Position numbers and translations under genes: made by a program
Notes under the pieces: generated by a model
Told to the model about the DNA's origin: nothing
The model's database searches: none
The model's input: only the letters and a program-made list of their open reading frames with translations
Assembly (NCBI RefSeq): GCF_002020355.1
Contig: NZ_MPZV01000001.1
Location: 496,001-560,000, forward strand
DNA: 64,000 nt
Reading direction: 5' to 3'
DNA from: Thioclava sediminum
GTDB taxonomy: Bacteria; Pseudomonadota; Alphaproteobacteria; Rhodobacterales; Rhodobacteraceae
Part shown: piece by piece, positions 17,887 to 24,610 of the stretch
Layout of the letters: each line of letters opens with the position of its first letter
Numbering within the stretch: the first letter of the stretch is position 1

Positions 17887-19701
17887 TCAGTCTTTCTTGA
17901 CGAGGCTGATGCCGTCGAGCGTGTCGGGCGTGGTCGGTTCGGGGCGCAGGCCCAGAAGCGGCGCGACACGGCGGATCGTCTCGGCAGCGACCGGCACGGC
18001 GGTCCAGCCCGCGGTGCGACGCGGCGTGTCGCCGGAGGTATCCGTCGGCTCGTCCAGCGTGAGAACCAGCACATATTCGGGGTTGGTCACAGGGAAGACG
18101 CCCGCGAAGGTCGAGATCACCTTCTTGTCGTAATAGCCGCCCTGCGGATCGGGCTTGTCGGCGGTGCCGGTCTTGCCCGCGACCTGATAGCCCGCGACAT
18201 TGCCGTAGCTCGCCGTACCGCGCGTCACCACGGCGCGCATCATCGCCAGCGCCTTGCGGGCCACCGCCGGAGACACGACCTGCGCGCCTTCGGGGGCCCC
18301 GAATTCCTGCTTATGCGGCTTGCGCGGACCGCCGTTGGCGATCAGCGTCGGCAGCACGCGCCGCCCATCATTGGCGATCGTCGCATAGGCCGTTGCGAGC
18401 TGCAGCGGGCTGTCGGAGAGACCGTGGCCGTAGCCGATGGTCATCGCGGACAGCTCCGACCAGTTCTTCGGCAGAATCGGGCGGCCCGTCGGCGCCTCGA
18501 TCAGCTCCACCGGCGAGGGCTCCAGAAGGCCCAGCTTGCCGAGGAATTCGCGCTGCTTCTCGGGGCCGATCTTCTGGACGATCCGCGCAGTGCCGATATT
18601 CGAGCTGTGCACGATCACATCCGTGACCGACAACTGCTTGCCGTAATTGTGGAAATCGTGGATGCGGAACTTGCCCCAGCGCAGCGGCCCCTTGGTGTCG
18701 ATCATCGTCTCGGGCGTGACCAGACCGTCCTGCATCGCCTGAGACACAGCGAAAATCTTGAAGGTGGAGCCCAGCTCGTACATCCCCTGAACCGCGCGGT
18801 TGAACAGCGGGCTGTCGGAGGGATCGCCTTTCAGAAGCGGCGCGGGCCGGTCGTTGGGGTCGAAATCGGGCAGGCTCGCCATCGCGACGATCTCGCCGGT
18901 CTGAACCTTCATCAGCACCGCCGTTGCGCCCTTGGCATTCATTAGCTTCATGCCGCCCGAGAGCACGTCTTCGAGCGCGGACTGCACGGTCAGATCGAGC
19001 GAGAGCTTCAGCGGCTGCCCGCCATTGGCCGGATCGCGCAGCCATTTGTCATATTCCTTCTCGATCCCGGCCACGCCGAGGATCTCGGCCGAGTTCACGC
19101 CCTCGGTGCCGTAGCGCGCGCCGCCAAGGATATGCGAGGCGAGGTGGCCGTTGGGATAAAGCCGCATCTCGCGCGGACCAAACAGAAGGCCGGGATCGCC
19201 GATATCATGGACCGCCTGCATCTGCTCGGGGCTGATGCGGCGCTTGATCCAGACGAATTTGCGATGACCGGTGAAATCCTTCTTCAGCCGCTCGCGGTCG
19301 AGATCGGGGAAGATCTTCACCAGCTTGTCCACGGTGCCTAGCGGGTCGATCATCATCGGCGGCTGTGCATAGAGCGAGTGGGTCAGCAGGTTGGTCGCGA
19401 GCACCCTGCCCTTGCGGTCGACGATATCGGCGCGTTGGGCGTGAATCTGCTCGGTCGTGGAATCGGTCTGCGGCTCTTCGGGGCGCGCGGCGGCGAAGGA
19501 GCCCATGCGCAGCCCCACCGTCAGGAAGGCCGCGAGGAAGATCACCGACATGACCAGCAGGCGGCCCTCGGCGCTTTGACGCGCTTTGTCGCGGGTGGCC
19601 TCGCCGCGCAGACGGCGGTTCTCGCGTTCGATCGCGTCGGGATTCTCACCCTTTTCGCGGGCGTCGAGAATACGGGCAAGGGGACGAAGGGGCGTGCGCA
19701 T
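17887..19701 (-). CDS. ftsI: Division-specific penicillin-binding protein FtsI (PBP3)
   Basis: Protein of 604 residues: a cytoplasmic basic N-terminus of ~50 residues, one membrane helix (LLVMSVIFLAAFLTVGL), a dimerisation domain (RADIVDRKGRVLATNL), and a transpeptidase domain with the active-site SxxK in YELGSTFKIF, SSN in VHSSNIGTA, and KTGTADKP. It cross-links septal peptidoglycan with FtsW. The long polar N-terminal tail is typical of alphaproteobacteria. Its ATG shares one base with the ftsL stop. Confidence 0.97.
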   Translation of the reverse strand: MRTPLRPLARILDAREKGENPDAIERENRRLRGEATRDKARQSAEGRLLVMSVIFLAAFLTVGLRMGSFAAARPEEPQTDSTTEQIHAQRADIVDRKGRVLATNLLTHSLYAQPPMMIDPLGTVDKLVKIFPDLDRERLKKDFTGHRKFVWIKRRISPEQMQAVHDIGDPGLLFGPREMRLYPNGHLASHILGGARYGTEGVNSAEILGVAGIEKEYDKWLRDPANGGQPLKLSLDLTVQSALEDVLSGGMKLMNAKGATAVLMKVQTGEIVAMASLPDFDPNDRPAPLLKGDPSDSPLFNRAVQGMYELGSTFKIFAVSQAMQDGLVTPETMIDTKGPLRWGKFRIHDFHNYGKQLSVTDVIVHSSNIGTARIVQKIGPEKQREFLGKLGLLEPSPVELIEAPTGRPILPKNWSELSAMTIGYGHGLSDSPLQLATAYATIANDGRRVLPTLIANGGPRKPHKQEFGAPEGAQVVSPAVARKALAMMRAVVTRGTASYGNVAGYQVAGKTGTADKPDPQGGYYDKKVISTFAGVFPVTNPEYVLVLTLDEPTDTSGDTPRRTAGWTAVPVAAETIRRVAPLLGLRPEPTTPDTLDGISLVKKD

Positions 19702-20078
19702 CAGTTCCCTCCCTCAGGATCGGCCTTGACCTCGATCGGGTCGGACAGGCCGGACAAATCGGCGTTCGACGCGTCTGCATCATCGGCCTGCGGCGTCGGA
19801 TAGGCGATCTGCGCCACGGTCCCGAATTGCTCGGGCGTCATCGGCAGGAGACGCAGCGAGGTGAAGTTGAGATTGACCAGTTCGCGAAGGCGCTGCGGGC
19901 GGTTGAGATAGGCCCATTCGGCGTTGAGCACGGACAGCCCCTCGTTGAGCGAGGCGATTTCCCGGTTGAGGTCGCGCAGCTCGTCGATCCGGTCCTGCGT
20001 GTCGTAGTTGACGTGATAGGCCCAGAAGGCGAGCGCGAGGACACAGGCGGAGGCGGCAAGATAGGCAAGCAGTCTCAA
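19701..20078 (-). CDS. ftsL: Cell division protein FtsL
   Basis: Protein of 125 residues with an N-terminal membrane helix ([20 protein letters not shown]) followed by a coiled-coil region with heptad-like spacing ([20 protein letters not shown]) and a proline-rich end. FtsL is poorly conserved, but the topology and position between rsmH and ftsI are diagnostic. It joins FtsB and FtsQ in the divisome and helps activate FtsWI. The start overlaps rsmH by 4 bp. Confidence 0.9.
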   Translation of the reverse strand: MRLLAYLAASACVLALAFWAYHVNYDTQDRIDELRDLNREIASLNEGLSVLNAEWAYLNRPQRLRELVNLNFTSLRLLPMTPEQFGTVAQIAYPTPQADDADASNADLSGLSDPIEVKADPEGGN

Positions 20079-21082
20079 CGGCGTTTCCCCTTCTTTTCCC
20101 CGGTGACGAGCTTCGGAAGCCCCAATTGCGTGCGATCGGCCTTGCCCGCAGGCGCATTCGTGCGCCGTCCCACCCGAAGCCGGGCCGAGCGTGCACGCGG
20201 ATTTTCAGCCAGCTCCTCTGCGTCGGGCCCGTCGCCTTTGACGGTAATCTCAAACGCGGGATCAAGGGTTTGCTGAACCGGCGCGTGGCGCGACCCGCCC
20301 CCGCCCGTCGACGAGCGCGCCGCAAAGAAGCGCTTCACCACCCGGTCTTCGAGCGAATGGAAGCTGACCACAGCCAGAAGCCCGCCGGGTTTCAGCGCGC
20401 GCTCCGCGGCTTCCAACCCCTCGATGAGCTGGCCGAATTCGTCGTTCACCGCGATGCGCAGCCCCTGGAAGCTGCGCGTGGCGGGATGGCTCTGCCCCGG
20501 TTTCGGGCGCGGCAGGCAGCGCTCGATCACTTTGACCAGCTGCTGTGTGGTCTCGAAAGGCTGGGTCTTGCGCGCTTCGACAATAGCCTTGGCGATCCGG
20601 CGCGAGGCGCGCTCCTCGCCATATTGATAAAGGATATCCGCGAGTTCGGCTTCGTCCGTCTCATTCACCAGATCGGCCGCCGAAGGCCCTTCCTGCGACA
20701 TCCGCATATCGAGCGGCCCGTCGCGCATGAAAGAAAACCCGCGATCCGCCTGATCGAGCTGCATCGAGGAGACGCCAAGATCCAGCACCACGCCGTCGAG
20801 CAATTCGTCGCTATAGGTATCGAGTTCGGAGAAGGTGCCCTCGACCAGCTCCAGCCGGTCGCCATACTCGCCGCGCCACGCCTCGGCCATCTCGAACACG
20901 GCCGGGTCGCGGTCGACGCCGATCACCTTGTCGGCGCCCGCCTCCAGCAATCCGCGCGCATAACCGCCCGCGCCGAAGGTTCCGTCAAGCCAGGTCCCAG
21001 AGACAGGCGCGACCGCCCGAAGGAGCGGCCGCAGCAAAACCGGGACGTGGGGGGCGTCTGGCAGGGCGTCCCGATCCGTCAT
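20075..21082 (-). CDS. rsmH: 16S rRNA (cytosine(1402)-N4)-methyltransferase
   Basis: Protein of 335 residues. SAM-binding signature [20 protein letters not shown] is followed by [33 protein letters not shown], and C-terminal [16 protein letters not shown], all hallmarks of RsmH/MraW. It methylates N4 of C1402 in the ribosomal decoding centre. It starts 3 bp after mraZ and overlaps ftsL by 4 bp, the normal dcw arrangement. Confidence 0.98.
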   Translation of the reverse strand: MTDRDALPDAPHVPVLLRPLLRAVAPVSGTWLDGTFGAGGYARGLLEAGADKVIGVDRDPAVFEMAEAWRGEYGDRLELVEGTFSELDTYSDELLDGVVLDLGVSSMQLDQADRGFSFMRDGPLDMRMSQEGPSAADLVNETDEAELADILYQYGEERASRRIAKAIVEARKTQPFETTQQLVKVIERCLPRPKPGQSHPATRSFQGLRIAVNDEFGQLIEGLEAAERALKPGGLLAVVSFHSLEDRVVKRFFAARSSTGGGGSRHAPVQQTLDPAFEITVKGDGPDAEELAENPRARSARLRVGRRTNAPAGKADRTQLGLPKLVTGEKKGKRR

Positions 21083-21085
21083 GGC

Positions 21086-21580
21086 TCACCCCTGCGACAA
21101 TAGGCTGAGCGGGTCGAAATCTTCGCCCTGCTCCTCGATCCATTGATCGATATTGGCTTCATCGGCAGCGGCGAAGGTCTCGGGGTTCCAGATCTCGAAG
21201 GTCTCGCCCACGCCGGAGAAATAGGCCTCCTTGTCGAGACCGATCTTCGTGCGCAAAGCCGCCGGGAGAACCAGGCGGCCATCGGGATCGACTTCGGTCG
21301 GGTGCGATTTGGACAGAACCATCCGCTGCAGGATCGTGCGCTGCTTAGAGCCGCGCGGCAGCGCCGCGATATCGGCGGCCAGCGCCTCGAAGGCGGCCTG
21401 CGTGTAGATCTGGAGCATTTTCTGGGTGTCGGCACCGTAGACGATGACCATGCGGGGGCGATCTTTGTTCGGGCGCTCGGGGTCGCCCTCTTCCAGCTCA
21501 CGACGAAACAGCGCGGGGATCGACACGCGACCCTTACTGTCCACCTTGAAAGTGTATTCGCCTATGAACATGCCCGCCAA
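21086..21580 (-). CDS. mraZ: Transcriptional regulator MraZ of the division cluster
   Basis: Protein of 164 residues with two SpoVT/AbrB half-domains: DSKGRVSIPALFRREL near residue 14 and DPDGRLVLPAALRTKIGL near residue 98. MraZ forms a ring-shaped oligomer that binds TGGG-containing repeats in front of its own operon and represses dcw genes. It is the first gene of the minus-strand cluster. The start follows CGCGCTTTGGCGGGC, a poor ribosome site. A terminator-like hairpin lies 50 bp upstream. Confidence 0.95.
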   Translation of the reverse strand: MAGMFIGEYTFKVDSKGRVSIPALFRRELEEGDPERPNKDRPRMVIVYGADTQKMLQIYTQAAFEALAADIAALPRGSKQRTILQRMVLSKSHPTEVDPDGRLVLPAALRTKIGLDKEAYFSGVGETFEIWNPETFAAADEANIDQWIEEQGEDFDPLSLLSQG

Positions 21581-21617
21581 AGCGCGCTCCTATCACCTGT
21601 CCCGCCGGGCGGGGCCC

Positions 21618-21661
21618 GAAATGAAAACAGCGGATTGGGCTGCTGCCACTGCCCAATCCGC
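21618..21661 (-). terminator. Terminator/attenuator-like hairpin upstream of mraZ
   Basis: An 11-bp perfect stem, GCGGATTGGGC with GCCCAATCCGC, closes a 10-nt loop and on the minus strand is followed by TGTTTTCATTT. It lies 50 bp upstream of the mraZ start and over 600 bp from the previous minus-strand gene, which already has its own terminator. It may therefore act as an attenuator in the mraZ leader. Its arms contain TTGGGC, similar to the TGGG core of MraZ boxes. Confidence 0.6.
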
Positions 21662-21764
21662 CGCCCTCGTTCCCATTACTGGGTATGTCCGACTGCACGC
21701 GCCACCTGGGGGGATGGGGATATCTGCTCGCTCGCGCGCCGGATCTCTTTGTTTTCGTGAAGCG

Positions 21765-21950
21765 ATGGCCTGTATGAAACCTGCATTTCGCCGTGAGGTC
21801 TTAGTGCCTCTATTTGTCTTCGCTTCCGATGAATTAGGGATGCCATGGGAATTCATGGCACGCAAGAAAAAAGTTGCCGAATACTGGGCATATGTTGTTC
21901 GGGAGGAGACTTCATTACAAGGTGTTGCGCCGAGATCGGACCACACCTAG
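21765..21950 (+). CDS. Possible small protein (uncertain)
   Basis: A 61-codon frame starts MACMKPAFRREVLVPLFVFA and continues with WEFMARKKKVAEYWAYVVRE. The amino-acid composition is protein-like, with a helix rich in Lys, Ala and aromatic residues, and the codons are AT-rich (TTA, CTA, GTT, TCA), unlike neighbouring genes. The ribosome site is weak (GTGAAGCG before ATG 21765; a second ATG lies at 21774). I do not recognise the family. It could be a remnant of a transferred gene. Confidence 0.28.
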   Translation: MACMKPAFRREVLVPLFVFASDELGMPWEFMARKKKVAEYWAYVVREETSLQGVAPRSDHT

Positions 21951-22241
21951 CGAAAGCATGACGTAGATTTACTATATATGGTAGAAAAACCGGAGCCGTC
22001 AGAGCTTCCCGTAAAATCCCAAAAATTTTCGCCCAATGCGGAACCTGTGGTTTTTGAGCCGCAATTTGAACCCGCGACACCACTGATTTCAGCGCTCACC
22101 ACAGGGTGATTTTGCGCGAGGACGCGTGAAGCGCGCGTGATTCCGCCCAGTATAATGGCGAATCTCCGCTCACATGCCTTCTACGCTCCCGTGAAGTTCC
22201 ATGAAAGGTGCCATGATTTCCCATAACACCCCTGTGACCAG

Positions 22242-22269
22242 AAAAAAGGCGCCCGGATCGGGCGCCTTT
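22242..22269 (-). terminator. Intrinsic terminator of mrp
   Basis: The stem GGCGCCCG/CGGGCGCC with a 3-nt loop is flanked by A- and T-runs; on the minus strand it ends in TTTTTT. It lies 25 bp downstream of the mrp stop codon. Confidence 0.85.
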
Positions 22270-22293
22270 CCAAATGTGACCTTGGTCCCGAGG

Positions 22294-23382
22294 TCAGATC
22301 AGATCGCGGTCGACCAGCCCCTGCGCAAGAGCGGCATAGCCCTCGGCCGCCGGCCCCTCGCTCGCCGCAATCGGGGTGCCCGCATCGCCGGCGAGCCGCA
22401 CATCCAGATCGACAGGCAGCGCACCGAGGAAGGGCAGCCCGAGCGCTTTGGCTTCCGCAGCGACCCCGCCATGCCCGAAGAGATGTGCCTCGTGGCCGCA
22501 ATTCGGGCAGACATAAGAAGACATGTTCTCGACCAGCCCGTGGATCGGGGTTTTCAGCCGCTGGAACATGTCGATCGCTTTCTTCGCATCGAGCAGCGCA
22601 ACATCCTGCGGGGTCGAGACGATGATCGCCCCGTCCAGCTCGGTTTTCTGGCACAGCGTGAGCTGCACATCCCCCGTCCCCGGCGGCAGATCGATCAGCA
22701 GCACGTCGAGCGGGCCGTATTCGTCCCATTTCACCTGGAACAGCATCTGCTGCATCGCGCCCATCAGCATCGGGCCACGCCAGATCACCGCCTCGCTCTC
22801 TTTGAGCATGAGGCCGACCGACATCAGCGTGACGCCATGCGCCTGCAGCGGCAGGATCGTCTGACCGTCCGGCGAGGCGGGCCGCTTGCTCGCGCCCATC
22901 ATGCGCGGCAGCGAGGGACCATAGATATCCGCGTCGAGCAGACCGACCTTCTTGCCCGCGCGCGTCAGCGCCACGGCGAGGTTGGACGCGACCGTGGATT
23001 TGCCCACGCCACCCTTGCCGGACCCGACAGCGATGATCTTCTTCACGCCCGGCACTTTTTGCGGACCTTGCTGGGGCTTGGGATGCCCGCCGATCGCGGG
23101 GCCGCGCTGTTGCGATTGCTGAGCGGTGCCGCCAAAACCGCGCGGCGCGCCCGCGGGCACCACCACCGTCACGCTCGTCACCTCGGGGAGCGCCTTGATC
23201 GCCGTTTCCAGCGTCGGGCGCATTGCTTCCAGTTCGGGCTGCGGCGCGCCTTCGAGCACGAAGCGCACCACGCCGTCTTGCACTGCAAGCGCGCGCACGA
23301 GATCGCGGCTGATCGCGGTCCCGCCGCCCGGCACTTCCACCGATTGCAACGTCGCAAGAACCGTTTCCTTGCTCAGAGCCAT
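22294..23382 (-). CDS. mrp: Fe-S cluster carrier ATPase Mrp/ApbC
   Basis: Protein of 362 residues: an N-terminal MIP18-like domain of ~90 residues ([20 protein letters not shown]), a Gly/Gln/Pro linker, then a MinD-type P-loop ATPase with the deviant Walker [43 protein letters not shown], and the cluster-binding CxxC in YVCPNCGHE. It carries and transfers [4Fe-4S] clusters to target apoproteins. RBS GAGGAATCTGC precedes ATG 23382. It is monocistronic and faces away from the DUF1127 gene. Confidence 0.95.
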   Translation of the reverse strand: MALSKETVLATLQSVEVPGGGTAISRDLVRALAVQDGVVRFVLEGAPQPELEAMRPTLETAIKALPEVTSVTVVVPAGAPRGFGGTAQQSQQRGPAIGGHPKPQQGPQKVPGVKKIIAVGSGKGGVGKSTVASNLAVALTRAGKKVGLLDADIYGPSLPRMMGASKRPASPDGQTILPLQAHGVTLMSVGLMLKESEAVIWRGPMLMGAMQQMLFQVKWDEYGPLDVLLIDLPPGTGDVQLTLCQKTELDGAIIVSTPQDVALLDAKKAIDMFQRLKTPIHGLVENMSSYVCPNCGHEAHLFGHGGVAAEAKALGLPFLGALPVDLDVRLAGDAGTPIAASEGPAAEGYAALAQGLVDRDLI

Positions 23383-23721
23383 GCAGATTCCTCCATTCCC
23401 GGGTCCGTCATCGGCCCGACTGCTCGTGATTTGGCCGGAACTGTGGCGTTTTTGCCGCGCAGTTCAAGTCGAGAACTGCCCAAATGGTCAGGAATCCCCC
23501 AAACGCCCCAAGGCAAGCGCACATATCTTGCGTCTGCGTCGCGAAAATGGGTCAGAATCATTCATGCATTTTCTGCATGGCGGCAATGAGGCTTCCCGGC
23601 ATTGTGCAGTCGCAGCATTAGCGCCATCTTTAGCCCAACGACGGAACACGAAGTAACGAATTCGGGCCGACAAGCTGGAACCGGCAGCGGCCCTCGCAAG
23701 TAGATAGATGAGGCTGAAACG
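23383..23721. other. Divergent promoter region between mrp and the DUF1127 gene
   Basis: No gene is visible in these 339 bp. It should carry the minus-strand mrp promoter and the plus-strand promoter of the DUF1127/sRNA unit; a candidate for the latter is listed separately. The segment 23540-23660 is somewhat AT-richer than the flanks. Confidence 0.5.
23601..23630 (+). promoter_or_regulatory. Candidate RpoH-type promoter of the DUF1127/sRNA unit
   Basis: ATTGTG at 23601-23606 and GCCATCTT at 23623-23630 are separated by 16 bp and resemble the heat-shock sigma factor pattern CTTGAA ... CCCCATnT in part. In R. sphaeroides the homologous operon is transcribed from an RpoHI/RpoHII promoter. The match here is partial, so this is a candidate only. 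Confidence 0.3.
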
Positions 23722-23925
23722 ATGGCACTCGTACAAGACATCCAACTGAACGAAGGCGGCTTCGCCGCGCTGAAATCGAAACTGACCGAAGCCCTGGCCC
23801 GCCGCAAGGTGTATCGCCAGACGCTCAACGAACTGCGCTCGCTCAACAGCCGCGAGCTGAACGACCTCGGGCTGCACAGCTCGATGATCACCCGCGTGGC
23901 CTACGAGGCCGCATACGGCAAGTAA
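23722..23925 (+). CDS. DUF1127 small RNA-binding protein (CcaF1-like)
   Basis: Protein of 67 residues. The C-terminal ~40 residues form the arginine-rich DUF1127 motif: ARRKVYRQTLNELRSLNSRE, then LNDLGLHSSMITRVAYEAAY. DUF1127 proteins are short and basic; in R. sphaeroides a homologue encoded directly upstream of the CcsR small RNAs (RSP_6037, CcaF1) binds RNA and affects sRNA maturation and turnover. Here too the gene is followed after 10 bp by CCTCCTCCC-loop hairpins, which makes the assignment to that system strong. GATGAGGCTGAAACG precedes the ATG. Confidence 0.9.
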   Translation: MALVQDIQLNEGGFAALKSKLTEALARRKVYRQTLNELRSLNSRELNDLGLHSSMITRVAYEAAYGK

Positions 23926-23935
23926 TTCGCTTCCC

Positions 23936-24007
23936 GAGCCCCTCTCCTCCTCCCTGGGGCTCAGGACTGCGGCGGCGCTCTCTCTCCTCCTCCCTGAGAG
24001 CGCCGCC
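23936..24007 (+). ncRNA. CcsR-type twin-hairpin sRNA, unit 1
   Basis: Two hairpins. The first, 23936-23962, has a 7-bp stem (GAGCCCC/GGGGCTC); the second, 23971-24007, has a 12-bp stem (GGCGGCGCTCTC/GAGAGCGCCGCC). Both close the same 13-nt loop TCTCCTCCTCCCT. The loop repeats the 3' end of 16S rRNA (CCUCCU) and can pair with Shine-Dalgarno sequences. The paired-hairpin layout matches the CcsR/cuckoo RNA family. Unit 1 begins 10 bp after the DUF1127 stop codon, so it is presumably cut from the same transcript. Confidence 0.88.
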
Positions 24008-24064
24008 ACACCAAACATACCGGCCTCAAGCGGCGCGACGCTGCGATGCCGGATCCGAGCTGCC

Positions 24065-24143
24065 CGGATCTCTCTCTCCTCCTCCCTGAGAGATCCGCGC
24101 CGAGCAGGCGGCGACCTCTCTCCTCCTCCCTGAGGTCGCCGCC
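24065..24143 (+). ncRNA. CcsR-type twin-hairpin sRNA, unit 2
   Basis: First hairpin 24065-24097 with a 10-bp stem (CGGATCTCTC/GAGAGATCCG); second hairpin 24107-24143 with a 12-bp stem (GGCGGCGACCTC/GAGGTCGCCGCC). Both loops are the same TCTCCTCCTCCCT. The stems differ in sequence from unit 1 yet pair perfectly, which shows selection for structure. A 57-nt spacer separates it from unit 1. Confidence 0.88.
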
Positions 24144-24192
24144 TATCACCGGCGGAAAGCTGCGACAGGCTGTCGCATGCTGCAGTGCAGCA

Positions 24193-24220
24193 CTTGATAT
24201 CCGGGCCGACAGGTCCAATG
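24193..24220 (+). promoter_or_regulatory. Possible internal RpoH-like promoter in the sRNA array
   Basis: CTTGAT at 24193-24198 and CCAATG at 24215-24220 are 16 bp apart and resemble RpoH elements. They sit in the longest spacer (87 nt) of the array, directly ahead of unit 3. The spacer also holds two short hairpins, GCGACA/TGTCGC and TGCTGC/GCAGCA. The evidence is a partial match only. Confidence 0.25.
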
Positions 24221-24230
24221 TGATACGAAA

Positions 24231-24298
24231 GGCCCTCTCCTCCTCCCTGGGCCGATCGTTTCGGCGGCACTCTCCTCCTCCTCCCTGAGGGTGCCGCC
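24231..24298 (+). ncRNA. CcsR-type twin-hairpin sRNA, unit 3
   Basis: First hairpin 24231-24253 with a 5-bp core stem (GGCCC/GGGCC), extendable through CGAAA/TTTCG across a bulge; loop TCTCCTCCTCCCT. Second hairpin 24263-24298 with stem GGCGGCAC/GTGCCGCC continuing through CTC/GAG and one G-T pair; its loop core is CTCCTCCTCCCT, embedded in one extra CTC repeat. The weak first and strong second stem recur in all five units. Confidence 0.85.
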
Positions 24299-24310
24299 AC
24301 AAAATACCGA

Positions 24311-24377
24311 GGGTCCTCTCCTCCTCCCTGGACCCGAGGGTGTGACGCCGCTTCCTCCTCCTCCCTGAAGCGGTGTC
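24311..24377 (+). ncRNA. CcsR-type twin-hairpin sRNA, unit 4
   Basis: First hairpin 24311-24335 with a 6-bp stem (GGGTCC/GGACCC) and loop TCTCCTCCTCCCT; second hairpin 24344-24377 with an 11-bp stem including one G-T pair (GACGCCGCTTC/GAAGCGGTGTC) and a 12-nt loop CTCCTCCTCCCT. The gap from unit 3 is only 12 nt, unlike the long spacers between units 1, 2 and 3, which suggests that units 3-5 arose by a more recent local duplication. Confidence 0.85.
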
Positions 24378-24390
24378 GACAGTGCCGAAG

Positions 24391-24475
24391 GGTCTCTCTC
24401 CTCCTCCCTGAGACCTGACGGCAGAAAAGAGACGGCGGCGCCCCTCCTCCTCCCTGGGCGCCGCCGTTTTCTTTT
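24391..24475 (+). ncRNA. CcsR-type twin-hairpin sRNA, unit 5, with intrinsic terminator
   Basis: First hairpin 24391-24415 with a 6-bp stem (GGTCTC/GAGACC) and loop TCTCCTCCTCCCT; second hairpin 24432-24467 with a 12-bp GC-rich stem (starting ACGGCGGCGCCC) and loop CTCCTCCTCCCT, followed directly by TTTTCTTTT. The last hairpin therefore serves both as the final CCUCC-loop element and as the Rho-independent terminator of the whole DUF1127/sRNA unit. Confidence 0.88.
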
Positions 24476-24499
24476 ACTCTCCGACAGGCTGACACGATG

Positions 24500-24555
24500 G
24501 AGGGGCGCTGCCCCGCGCGCTTCGCGCGCCCCCGGGATATTTCGGCCAAGAAGAA
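24500..24555 (+). repeat. Dispersed intergenic repeat, copy 2
   Basis: AGGGGCGCTGCCCC is followed by a GCGCGC arm pair, then CCCCCGGGATATTT, then GGCCAAGAAGAA. It lies between the sRNA terminator and rlmJ. Confidence 0.75.
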
Positions 24556-24610
24556 CGGCATTGCCCTCGCGCGCAGTGAACGGCAGGAAGGGCGCAAGGA
24601 GACCGAACCA

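Larger units (their letters stand above)
21581..22293. other. 713-bp gap upstream of mraZ
   Basis: This gap holds the mraZ promoter region and the mrp terminator, but most of it is unexplained. It is richer in A+T (about 21.75-22.13 kb) than its surroundings. It contains the hairpin at 21630-21661, a perfect inverted repeat TGCCATG-GGAATT-CATGGCA at 21841-21860, a possible 61-codon plus-strand gene (21765-21950), and a long-range pairing at 22044-22105 (CCTGTGGT with ACCACAGG, stacked after a bulge on GAGC/GCTC). I looked for the conserved RNase P RNA core and did not find it. Confidence 0.4.

Noticed and set aside
21581-22293. RNase P RNA or tmRNA in the gap upstream of mraZ
   Set aside because: The conserved RNase P core (GAGGAAAGTCCGG-like) is absent on both strands, and only a fragment resembling a T-loop (GGTTCAAAT) was seen, without an acceptor stem.
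23936-24467. Repeat-spacer pattern resembling a CRISPR array
   Set aside because: The constant part is only 12-13 nt, spacing is irregular, and the variable flanks on each side of a repeat are complementary to each other. This is a hairpin array, not repeats with unrelated spacers; no cas gene is near.
23488-24597. Long minus-strand open frame of 369 codons with REEER-type repeats
   Set aside because: It is the antisense of the sRNA hairpin array and the DUF1127 gene; its repeats come from the GAGGGAGGAGGAG strand and have no family resemblance.
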